This document shows positions 7,760 through 14,982 of a stretch of DNA of 64,000 nt, piece after piece. Positions within the stretch are counted from its first letter, which is position 1; each line of letters starts with the position of its first letter. Made by a program: the position numbers and the translations under genes. The stretch is from GCA-002282575 sp964646525 (GTDB lineage: Bacteria; Pseudomonadota; Gammaproteobacteria; Thiomicrospirales; Thiomicrospiraceae). The stretch lies in contig CAZYER010000002.1 in NCBI GenBank assembly GCA_964646525.1, forward strand, positions 39,358 through 103,357, given 5' to 3'. The notes under the pieces were generated by a model that saw only the letters and a list, made by a program, of their open reading frames with translations, was not told the origin of the DNA and made no database searches.

Positions 7760-7846
7760 ATTATACCACAAACCAAAAAAGCGACCCTTTCGGATCGCTT
7801 TTTCGCAGTTTCAAATTGAATACCGTGTTGCCACGGCAAGCAATTA
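7760..7846 (-). repeat. terminator-promoter repeat, copy 4 (porin terminator)
   Basis: Directly downstream of the porin stop codon. The hairpin at 7775-7803 ends porin transcription. The extended -10 TGG-TATAAT (7765-7760) then lies 30 nt before the 65-aa gene. The segment from the porin stop into this hairpin is shared with copies 0, 2 and 3, where DUF1640 coding sequence takes the place of porin sequence. The ancestral element may therefore have been this porin terminator. Confidence 0.85.
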
Positions 7847-8935
7847 GAATCTGTGGATTACACCAACAGAGAATGCACTGTTGTCTTTACCATCAGCAAC
7901 AGCAGATACGTTGTCACCAACACCAGAGTTATTCATTGATGTAGTGTAAGCAGCAGCAGCGCCTTTGTTATTAACCATTGCGTAGTTTAGGTAAGCAGTG
8001 GTTTTTTTGCTCATTGCGTGGTCATAACCAACGGTGATCATGTCTGCATTGTTTTTCTGAGCAGCAGTGTTGCCAGAGTTTTCAGCAATGTAGTATTGAC
8101 CTTTAATAGTACCAGCAGCAGTTACTTTGTAAGAAGCACCCAAACCATAGCTGTTCATTGCACGCGTGTTAGCAGCGCTAAAATCAGCTGTTTGGTACAA
8201 AGCAACAACTTTCAACGCACCCATAGTGTACTCTGCACCCAAACGAGTCGCTGCAAAGTTGTTATTCGCACTCACATTGTCAGCAGCAATGTGACCTAAG
8301 CTAACACCAAAATCCTTAGCTTTGTAGTCAAGCGATGCGGACCATGCATTTTGCTTGTTAGCCGTATTGCTAAACGGCTCATTAGTTGCAGTGTCATCAA
8401 CACCACCACCAGGAACATAAGCAACCAAAGCAGAAAAACCATTAAGAGTAGGAGATTGGTAAGCAATTACGTTGTTATGACGACCATCTATCGCACGACC
8501 AATAGCGCCGTTACCGTTAGTAATGTTACGGCTGTTACCCACTTGGTCACCAAACAAGTCATATTTACGACCAACCAATTTAATTGGAGAGTCATGTTTG
8601 CCTAGCAATACCGTACCGAAACCACCACCTAAACCAACGAAAGTATTACGCATACCAGAGAAACCACTTGTGTTACCTTCACCGTCCATACCCACAGTAA
8701 ATTCCATTTGGTAACTTGCTTTTAAGCCAGCACCCAAATCTTCACTACCTCTGATACCCAAACGCGAAGAGTTAGAAGCAACGTTAAATTGCGAAGCAGA
8801 AGCACCACTAGCACCAGCAATATCAGACTGATGAATAACAGCCATGTGTGCTTGACCGTAAACAGTAGCATTTGCAAAAGCAGAAGGAGCTGCAACAGCA
8901 GCAGCGATAGCGATAGCTAAAATATTCTTGTTCAT
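7844..8935 (-). CDS. general outer-membrane porin (Gram-negative porin family)
   Basis: 363 aa from ATG 8935 with AAAGGAAATCC upstream. It has a classical signal peptide (MNKNILAIAIAAAVAAPSAFA), then a mature N-terminus of alternating strand pattern (ATVYGQAHMAVIHQSD). It contains SRLGIRGSEDLGAGLKASYQMEF, the signature of the trimeric porin family of beta- and gammaproteobacteria. It ends in the outer-membrane signature ...GVIHRF with a terminal phenylalanine. It is a 16-strand beta-barrel for small hydrophilic solutes and monocistronic, with a promoter at 9003-9032 and terminator copy 4. Confidence 0.9.
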   Translation of the reverse strand: MNKNILAIAIAAAVAAPSAFANATVYGQAHMAVIHQSDIAGASGASASQFNVASNSSRLGIRGSEDLGAGLKASYQMEFTVGMDGEGNTSGFSGMRNTFVGLGGGFGTVLLGKHDSPIKLVGRKYDLFGDQVGNSRNITNGNGAIGRAIDGRHNNVIAYQSPTLNGFSALVAYVPGGGVDDTATNEPFSNTANKQNAWSASLDYKAKDFGVSLGHIAADNVSANNNFAATRLGAEYTMGALKVVALYQTADFSAANTRAMNSYGLGASYKVTAAGTIKGQYYIAENSGNTAAQKNNADMITVGYDHAMSKKTTAYLNYAMVNNKGAAAAYTTSMNNSGVGDNVSAVADGKDNSAFSVGVIHRF

Positions 8936-9002
8936 AGGATTTCCTTTATAGATTCCAACATTTTTCGAGTCAGACGGAATGTCTGCCTCAACCACGAATG
9001 CA

Positions 9003-9032
9003 ATACTACAACAGGTTTTTGTGACTGTGCAA
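9003..9032 (-). promoter_or_regulatory. promoter of the porin gene
   Basis: On the minus strand TTGCAC (9032-9027), an 18-nt spacer and TAGTAT (9008-9003) lie about 70 nt upstream of the porin start, leaving a ~60-nt leader. The surrounding sequence is rich in T-runs. Confidence 0.5.
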
Positions 9033-9109
9033 CACTTTTTTGCGTTTTTGTTGAATTTTTTCGCGATTGTTGTTTTTGTGCAACAAAGAAGTGAGGGGGA
9101 AATGGTGAG

Positions 9110-9209
9110 NNNNNNNNNNNNNNNNNNNNNNNNNNNNNNNNNNNNNNNNNNNNNNNNNNNNNNNNNNNNNNNNNNNNNNNNNNNNNNNNNNNNNNNNNNN
9201 NNNNNNNNN
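9110..9209. other. assembly gap (100 Ns)
   Basis: Exactly 100 undetermined bases lie between the upstream region of the porin and the 3' end of mntH. The round number suggests a scaffold gap of unknown true size. Apparent reading frames running through it are artefacts. Confidence 0.99.
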
Positions 9210-9228
9210 TCATTATAACCCTTTTATC

Positions 9229-10533
9229 CTATTCAAAAAAGAAATTCCACAACAACAAGATATTCAACACAATAATGATACTGGTGATCAGCCCTGTGAG
9301 CAGCGTTAACCACAAGGGATTGACAAAATTACCCATTAAATCATGGTCTTTGGTCATCATCCACAGCGGCACCAGAGCAAAAGGCAATTGCAAACTCAGA
9401 ATAACCTGACTGAGCACCAATAATTGTGCCGTACCACTGACACCAAACCACCAAGCAACCAATACCGCGGGCACTATCGCCAAACCGCGCGTGAGCAAAC
9501 GGCGTTTCCAAGCAGGCAAGCGAATATTCAAAAAGCCTTCCATTACCACCTGCCCTGCCAAGGTAGCCGTCAGGGTGGCATTTTGCCCCGAAGCGAGCAA
9601 AGCAACAGCAAATAAGGTCGAAGCAGCACTCGCACCCAACATGGGCGCTAATAACTGGTAGGCGTCTTGAATTTCAGCGACATCATTCTTGCCATTCACA
9701 TAAAACACCGAAGCCGCCAGCACAACAATAGCCGCATTAATAAAGAAGGCAATGGTTAGGGCAATAATGGTGTCAAAGGTAGCATAGCGCATGGCTTCTC
9801 GTTTAGCGCCATCGTCGCTGGCAAAGTCGCGCGTGTGTACCAATGCCGAATGTAAATAGAGATTGTGCGGCATAATGGTGGCGCCCAAAATACCCAAAGC
9901 AAGGTAGAGCATATCATTATCTGAAAACAAGGCGGTGCTAGGCATTAAGCCAGCCGCTGCATCCGTCCAGTTGGGTGATGACCACCAAAGTTCGATAGCA
10001 AAGGAAACGCTAATGGTGGTCATCAGCGTAATCACCACCGCTTCAATTAAGCGAAAACCCTTTTGCTGCAACATCAGCAACAAAAACACATCGAACACGG
10101 TAATTAAAATACCCGCCACCATCGGGATACCAAACAACAAGTGCAAGGCAATGGCACTACCGATCAGTTCGGCAAGGTCGGTGGCAATCACCGCCAGCTC
10201 GGCCATAATCCACAATCCCCACGTAGTACGTGGGCTGTAACGACGACGACAGAGTTGCGCCAAGTCTTGCCCAGTAGCAATACCCAAGCGTGCGGTAAGC
10301 ACTTGCAACACCATCGCCATTAAACTGGCAATTAATACCACCGACAGCAAGGCGTAACCATAAGCCGAACCGGCTGCCAGCCCCGTTGCCCAGTTGCCCG
10401 GGTCCATATAACCCACCGCCACTAAAAAAGCGGGCCCCATAAACACCCACAAGCGACGACGGCTTGTTCCTTGCGGAATGGCGACCGAGCGATGGGATTC
10501 GGGCAAACTTAACTGTTCTTGCGGTGCATACAT
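9229..10533 (-). CDS. mntH: Nramp-family manganese transporter MntH
   Basis: 434 aa with about 11 transmembrane helices. The metal-binding motifs of the family are visible: MDPGNWATG in helix 1 and IMPHNLYLHS in helix 6. It imports Mn2+ (and Fe2+) with protons across the inner membrane. It is divergent from mntR (103 nt apart), its expected regulator. The C-terminus is complete; the stop codon lies 20 nt inside the assembly gap's right edge. Confidence 0.93.
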   Translation of the reverse strand: MYAPQEQLSLPESHRSVAIPQGTSRRRLWVFMGPAFLVAVGYMDPGNWATGLAAGSAYGYALLSVVLIASLMAMVLQVLTARLGIATGQDLAQLCRRRYSPRTTWGLWIMAELAVIATDLAELIGSAIALHLLFGIPMVAGILITVFDVFLLLMLQQKGFRLIEAVVITLMTTISVSFAIELWWSSPNWTDAAAGLMPSTALFSDNDMLYLALGILGATIMPHNLYLHSALVHTRDFASDDGAKREAMRYATFDTIIALTIAFFINAAIVVLAASVFYVNGKNDVAEIQDAYQLLAPMLGASAASTLFAVALLASGQNATLTATLAGQVVMEGFLNIRLPAWKRRLLTRGLAIVPAVLVAWWFGVSGTAQLLVLSQVILSLQLPFALVPLWMMTKDHDLMGNFVNPLWLTLLTGLITSIIIVLNILLLWNFFFE

Positions 10534-10636
10534 AACATGAATTCTTTAATCGAAACGTCAATAAAATTTTTACTGGCTTTATTTTACAGCCTTGGCTACA
10601 ATTTACAACATCAATTAACATTTATGGTCTATTTAG
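10534..10636. promoter_or_regulatory. divergent mntH/mntR control region
   Basis: 103 nt between two divergent genes. Two small inverted repeats share an arm: GGCT...AGCC at 10575-10591 and AGCC-TT-GGCT at 10588-10597. They are candidates for an MntR operator, but I could not match them confidently to the known MntR box. Confidence 0.35.
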
Positions 10637-11077
10637 ATGAAAAATACACCCGAAACCCTACCGAATGAGCAAGCGCAAGCCGCCCGTTTTCAACAAGCGC
10701 GTGATGCCCGCAGTGCGGCGACAGCGCAGGATTATGTCGAACTAATTTCCGATTTAATAGCCAGCGAAGGCGAAGCGCGTTCGGTCGATGTCGCTAAACG
10801 CTTAGGTGTCAGTCATGCCACCGTAGTCAAAACCATTAACCGCTTACAAAAAGAAGGCTTAATTAATACAAAGCCCTATCGCGGTATTTTTTTAACGCCC
10901 ACGGGTGAAGACTTAGCGGCTGAATCGCGCCATCGTCATCAGGTGGTAGCAAAAGTATTAATGGCACTAGGGGTGGACGAAGAAACCGCTCAAGTGGATG
11001 CCGAGGGCATGGAGCATCACATCAGTGCCGTCACCCTCGCTGCTTTCGAGGCGTTTTTAGCACGAGCAACACAATGA
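10637..11077 (+). CDS. mntR: manganese-responsive regulator MntR
   Basis: 146 aa. A DtxR/MntR-type winged helix occupies ~residues 30-95, with DVAKRLGVSHATVVKTINRL as the recognition helix region. The metal-binding dimerisation helices that follow contain ESRHRHQVVAKVL and EGMEHHIS. The extended N-terminus resembles that of enterobacterial MntR. It represses metal uptake genes when Mn2+ is plentiful. It overlaps the following outer-membrane gene by 4 nt (ATGA), linking that gene to metal homeostasis. Confidence 0.92.
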   Translation: MKNTPETLPNEQAQAARFQQARDARSAATAQDYVELISDLIASEGEARSVDVAKRLGVSHATVVKTINRLQKEGLINTKPYRGIFLTPTGEDLAAESRHRHQVVAKVLMALGVDEETAQVDAEGMEHHISAVTLAAFEAFLARATQ

Positions 11078-12216
11078 AGTCTTCTTTATATTTAGCCTCA
11101 CTGGCAAGCAGTATTGCGCTAGCATCACTCTGCTCATTGCCCACACAGGCACAAGACTGGCAAGGGTTTAATACGGCGATGCAACAAGGCGTTGAAGATC
11201 GTCAACAACAGATGAATGACTTTTTTAATGATGAAGCACCCCACCATCATTTCAAGGGCTGGCCAAGTTCGCGCAGTCATTTTATGGCGATTGCTCAGGG
11301 CAACCACTTAATCAGCGATAGAAGTAATGGCGGCGACCCAGCATGGCAAGAGCGGCATCAGCATCCGCACAATCAATGGAATGATTTGGTTTGGGTTGGC
11401 AAACCACAGGGAAACTGGCGTTATTTTGTTAATTTCAACCTAACTGAACCCGAATTAACCATTGATGAAGCCCATATTACCTTACCCTTAGCACCCTTAA
11501 CCCAACTTAAAATGGGGCAGTTTTATTCGGGCTTTGGACGATTAAACAGCCAGCATCCGCACGACCGTGATTTTATTGATACACCGATGATTTATCAACG
11601 CTTGTTTGGCGATTCGTCACTATTAGAAAAAGGGCTTCAACTGAGCCTTAGCCCGATCAGTAATGCCATGATTGCTGTTGAACAACTGAGCGCGATTAAC
11701 CAAGATCAATTTAATTTACCCGACGCAGCCAAACCAGCCTTAACCAATGTTTTTGCCCGCTTGAATCAACGCTTGTCTGAACAAACTTATACCTTAATCG
11801 GTATCAGCAGAGCGCAAGGCGATAGTGGTGATGCCAATGGTGCGAAAACCAGCACTCAATGGTCAGCCGTGGATTTAACGCTCAAGCATCGACTCAACAA
11901 CCATAACTATTGGATGTTACAAGCCGAATATTTAGAAAGAACATCTGAACAGGCTACATCGCTTAACCAACAAGGACATTATGCCATGTTGTTATACCGC
12001 TGGCATGCACAATGGCGTGTTGGTATTCGTAATGAAAGCGCTAATAGCCAAACCAACACGTTAAGCAATACCACTCGAAACGCGCTATTAATAGAGTATG
12101 ACGCCAATAGCTGGCTCAGAACTCGCTTACAATTAGGTCACGAACAACAAGCCAAAGGCATTGAAGGCGTGTATTTATTGGCAGGATGGCAGGCGAGTTT
12201 TCAGTGGTTAAACTAA
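11074..12216 (+). CDS. putative outer-membrane beta-barrel for metal uptake, coupled to mntR
   Basis: 380 aa with a signal peptide ending ...PTQAQ. The mature protein starts with a His/Asp-rich region (HHHFKGW, ERHQHPHNQW). Alternating hydrophobic strands follow, including QFYSGFGRLNSQHPHDRDFIDTP, which resembles proteins annotated as zinc-regulated outer-membrane receptors. I see no plug domain or TonB box, so it looks like a porin-like channel and not a TonB receptor. The 4-nt overlap with mntR and the nearby mntH suggest an Mn2+ route across the outer membrane. That role is inference. Confidence 0.65.
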   Translation: MKSSLYLASLASSIALASLCSLPTQAQDWQGFNTAMQQGVEDRQQQMNDFFNDEAPHHHFKGWPSSRSHFMAIAQGNHLISDRSNGGDPAWQERHQHPHNQWNDLVWVGKPQGNWRYFVNFNLTEPELTIDEAHITLPLAPLTQLKMGQFYSGFGRLNSQHPHDRDFIDTPMIYQRLFGDSSLLEKGLQLSLSPISNAMIAVEQLSAINQDQFNLPDAAKPALTNVFARLNQRLSEQTYTLIGISRAQGDSGDANGAKTSTQWSAVDLTLKHRLNNHNYWMLQAEYLERTSEQATSLNQQGHYAMLLYRWHAQWRVGIRNESANSQTNTLSNTTRNALLIEYDANSWLRTRLQLGHEQQAKGIEGVYLLAGWQASFQWLN

Positions 12217-12297
12217 TCACCGCCCAAAATTCGCCGTGCCGTTTACCCTCATTGCCATTATAATAACCTTTTATTTTTTGTATGATGTGATGATGCT

Positions 12298-12786
12298 ATG
12301 ACACCTCAAGTCGGAATTATTATGGGCTCGCAATCGGACTGGTCTACCATGCAACAAGCGGCAATCATGCTGGAGCAATTCGGCATTGCTTATGAAACGA
12401 AAGTGGTATCGGCACATCGCACGCCCGATTTGTTGGTTGAGTATGCGAAATCGGCTGCCGATCGTGGCTTAAAAGTCATTATTGCGGGTGCAGGCGGTGC
12501 GGCTCACTTACCGGGCATGGTTGCCAGTATGACGCGCTTGCCTGTTTTAGGCGTACCAGTACAATCTAAAGCTCTATCGGGCTGGGATTCGTTATTGTCG
12601 ATTGTGCAAATGCCAGGGGGCGTGCCTGTGGCAACTTTAGCGATTGGTGATGCTGGCGCTAAAAATGCGGGCATTTTGGCAGCGCAAATTTTAGGCACTA
12701 ATAATGAAACCATAGCGGTTAAACTGAACGCCTTCCGTCAAGCGCAAACCGATGCAGTGTTAGCGCAACCCGACCCTAGCCTGTGA
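12298..12786 (+). CDS. purE: N5-carboxyaminoimidazole ribonucleotide mutase
   Basis: 162 aa. It has the class I PurE motifs GSQSDW, SAHRTP and [10 protein letters not shown]. It rearranges N5-CAIR, the product of PurK, to CAIR in purine synthesis. purK follows 10 nt downstream. A TATAAT lies about 30 nt upstream of the start. Confidence 0.96.
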   Translation: MTPQVGIIMGSQSDWSTMQQAAIMLEQFGIAYETKVVSAHRTPDLLVEYAKSAADRGLKVIIAGAGGAAHLPGMVASMTRLPVLGVPVQSKALSGWDSLLSIVQMPGGVPVATLAIGDAGAKNAGILAAQILGTNNETIAVKLNAFRQAQTDAVLAQPDPSL

Positions 12787-12796
12787 GTCGTAAAGC

Positions 12797-13888
12797 ATGA
12801 GTATCGGTTCGGTTATTGGTATGATTGGTGCAGGTCAGCTCGGTCGGATGCTGGCCTTGGCGGGAACACGCTTAGGAGCGCGTTTTGCCTTTTATGAAGA
12901 TGTACCTAGTTCAACCAGCGAAACATTAGGCAAGCTGTATCATCAACATCAGTTGCAAGCCTTTATCGACAGTGTCGATGTGGTTACCTTTGAGTCGGAA
13001 AATACGCCCGTCGAGCTGGTTGAACAAATAGCGCAACATAAACCGGTTTTCCCGCCGGCTAAGGCGTTATTCACCGCCCAACATCGTGGACGTGAAAAAA
13101 CACTATTCCGCTCGCTCGGCATCCAAACCGCCCCTTTTGCCATTGTCAATAGCCTAACCGAATTGCAAGCAGCCGTGGAAAGCATTGGGCTACCCGCGGT
13201 ACTCAAAACGACTACCGAAGGCTATGACGGCAAAGGACAAGCGGTATTACGCTTGCGTGATGATGTCATTTCCGCTTGGGAAAATATCGGTCATCGTGAA
13301 CTGATTTTAGAAGGCTTTGTGCGTTTTCAACGTGAGTTGTCGATAGTGGCTGTTCGTGATGCTCAAGGCAAAACGGTGTTTTATCCCTTAGTGGAAAACC
13401 AACATAAAGACGGTATTTTACGGGTTACGCTCGCTCCTGCTCCAGCCGTTAGCACGGCTACCAGCGCACAAGCACAAACCATGGTGCAAGCCATTATGGA
13501 TGCTTTGGATTACGTTGGTGTCATGGCGTTAGAACTCTTCGACACCGAAAACGGACTGGTGGTGAATGAAATGGCGCCTCGTGTGCACAATTCGGGACAT
13601 TGGAGTCAAGATGGTGCTTGGACGGATCAGTTCGAGAATCATTGTCGCGCGCTACTCGGGCTACCTTTAGGGGATGCCGGCCTGTCGGTTAACGCTTGTG
13701 CCATGCTTAACCTGATTGGCGAATTAGGTAACTGGCAACAAGCCTTAAGTGTGCCACACGCGCAGGTGCATTTATACGATAAAGCACCGCGCGCTGGCCG
13801 CAAGCTAGGTCACATTAATGTTACCGCTAACAGCGAGACAGAACTACAGCAGACGATTGAACGGGTGCAAGGATTGCTAAACTCATGA
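12797..13888 (+). CDS. purK: N5-carboxyaminoimidazole ribonucleotide synthase
   Basis: 363 aa ATP-grasp enzyme. The N-terminal Rossmann-like start IGMIGAGQLGRML, the ATP-grasp region with TTEGYDGKGQAVL and the catalytic NEMAPRVHNSGHW are all present. It carboxylates AIR with bicarbonate and ATP. Its stop overlaps the start of a 46-codon gene (ATGA). Confidence 0.96.
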   Translation: MSIGSVIGMIGAGQLGRMLALAGTRLGARFAFYEDVPSSTSETLGKLYHQHQLQAFIDSVDVVTFESENTPVELVEQIAQHKPVFPPAKALFTAQHRGREKTLFRSLGIQTAPFAIVNSLTELQAAVESIGLPAVLKTTTEGYDGKGQAVLRLRDDVISAWENIGHRELILEGFVRFQRELSIVAVRDAQGKTVFYPLVENQHKDGILRVTLAPAPAVSTATSAQAQTMVQAIMDALDYVGVMALELFDTENGLVVNEMAPRVHNSGHWSQDGAWTDQFENHCRALLGLPLGDAGLSVNACAMLNLIGELGNWQQALSVPHAQVHLYDKAPRAGRKLGHINVTANSETELQQTIERVQGLLNS

Positions 13889-14025
13889 TACTAAGGAGTC
13901 ATTCCGTCACCAAACAAGACATTCAAGAACTCAAGAATGAGATGCTGGTTATGAAATGGATGATGGGGTTAGTGTTAGCGGGTACAGGTGCGATTTTAAT
14001 GAAGCTGTTTTTCATTAACGTGTAA
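13885..14025 (+). CDS. 46-aa DUF1640-like mini protein translationally coupled to purK
   Basis: The ORF runs ATG 13885 (overlapping the purK stop) to TAA 14025. The product is a short helical, coiled-coil-like segment (TKQDIQELKNEMLVMKWM) followed by a membrane helix ending GAILMKLFF. It is closely similar to the C-terminal half of the DUF1640 proteins at 5232-7381 (DLHAELMPIK...GAIFMKLFF). It is thus another member of that family more than 6 kb away, reduced to the coiled-coil-plus-membrane part. AAGGAG lies within its own 5' end, so a later start is conceivable. A terminator follows at once. Confidence 0.6.
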   Translation: MILRSHSVTKQDIQELKNEMLVMKWMMGLVLAGTGAILMKLFFINV

Positions 14026-14026
14026 T

Positions 14027-14056
14027 AAAAAACCCAGCAACTTGCTGGGCTTTTTT
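14027..14056 (+). terminator. bidirectional intrinsic terminator
   Basis: The hairpin AAAAAACCCAGCA / TGCTGGGCTTTTTT has T-runs on both strands. It ends the purEK unit and also serves the convergent hydrolase gene that stops at 14073. Confidence 0.9.
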
Positions 14057-14072
14057 GTGCGTATCAATCAGA

Positions 14073-14879
14073 TTAGAATTTAATCGTTTCACCGACTTTC
14101 ATCACTTTCAGGTTTGCTTTGGCGCCGCGTTTTTTCAAGGCTTTAGCAAAGTCTTCAGGAGTGCCGGGTAAAATGTTAAAAGTACCATAGTGGTTTGGAA
14201 TCGCCATTTTTGGGTTCACCAATTTCACGGCTTCGGCAGCACGCTCTGGTCCCATGGTGAAACGGTCACCAATAGCGACTAACATGGCATCAATTTTTCC
14301 AAACTCATTCACCAGTTTCATGTCTGAAAACAAGTCTGTATCACCCGTATGATAGAAACGAGGACCATCTTTAATAGAAACAACGAAGCCGACGGCAATA
14401 CCCGCTTCTTTCAAATCGCCATTTTCGAGCTCAACAGAACCGCCGTGTACCGCAGGCACAAAACCTACCTTCACTTCGCCATCTAGCAAACTAATTTCAC
14501 CACCAGGAAAACCTGCTGTGCCCATATTGAATTGACCTTCGGGGAACTTCATGTGTTTCACCATCGCCTTACCCAATTCTAAGGTCGAAACCAACATAGC
14601 GGTCGGATTGTTTTCCGCAATTTTGGTCGCATCGGCAATGTGATCGAAATGTCCATGCGTGGCTAAAATTAAGCTAACATCATCCAAGGCTTCCATGTCT
14701 TTCTTAGCGTTGGGGTTGGTTGGATTGTTAATCCACGGGTCAATAATGACAGTTTTACCCGAGGGCGTCACAATTTTGTAGCTAGAATGACCATACCAAG
14801 TTAACTGTGTCGCTGCCAAAGCAGGAATAGCCAACACTAAGGCACTGGTGGCAATGATAGTCTTCACTAGTTGTTTCAT
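14073..14879 (-). CDS. periplasmic metal-dependent hydrolase (metallo-beta-lactamase fold, UPF0173-like)
   Basis: 268 aa. A signal peptide (MKQLVKTIIATSALVLAIPALAA) precedes a UPF0173/YtkL-like domain with the metal motif THGHFDH, HTGDTDLF and a final PNHYGTF. The substrate is unknown. Most UPF0173 members are cytoplasmic; the clear signal peptide puts this one in the periplasm. It is monocistronic, lies between glyS and purK, and ends at the shared terminator. Confidence 0.8.
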   Translation of the reverse strand: MKQLVKTIIATSALVLAIPALAATQLTWYGHSSYKIVTPSGKTVIIDPWINNPTNPNAKKDMEALDDVSLILATHGHFDHIADATKIAENNPTAMLVSTLELGKAMVKHMKFPEGQFNMGTAGFPGGEISLLDGEVKVGFVPAVHGGSVELENGDLKEAGIAVGFVVSIKDGPRFYHTGDTDLFSDMKLVNEFGKIDAMLVAIGDRFTMGPERAAEAVKLVNPKMAIPNHYGTFNILPGTPEDFAKALKKRGAKANLKVMKVGETIKF

Positions 14880-14982
14880 GGGCGTTACCTCTTATTAATA
14901 TCTCGTTATTCGATATAAGTCGCACAAAAGCTCAACAAAACGTCAAACCAAAGCGCACACTTACATCGACCGAGTTACTATA

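Noticed and set aside
5152..7846. Integron-like cassette array
   Set aside because: The repeats look like terminators and not attC sites, no integrase is nearby, and genes and repeats are all on one strand with shared homologous gene parts. Duplication explains it better.
8932..9218. Open frames crossing the N-run
   Set aside because: They exist only because unknown bases are read as open codons.
11074..12216. TonB-dependent receptor
   Set aside because: The protein is too short (380 aa) and lacks a plug domain and TonB box, although relatives carry that name.
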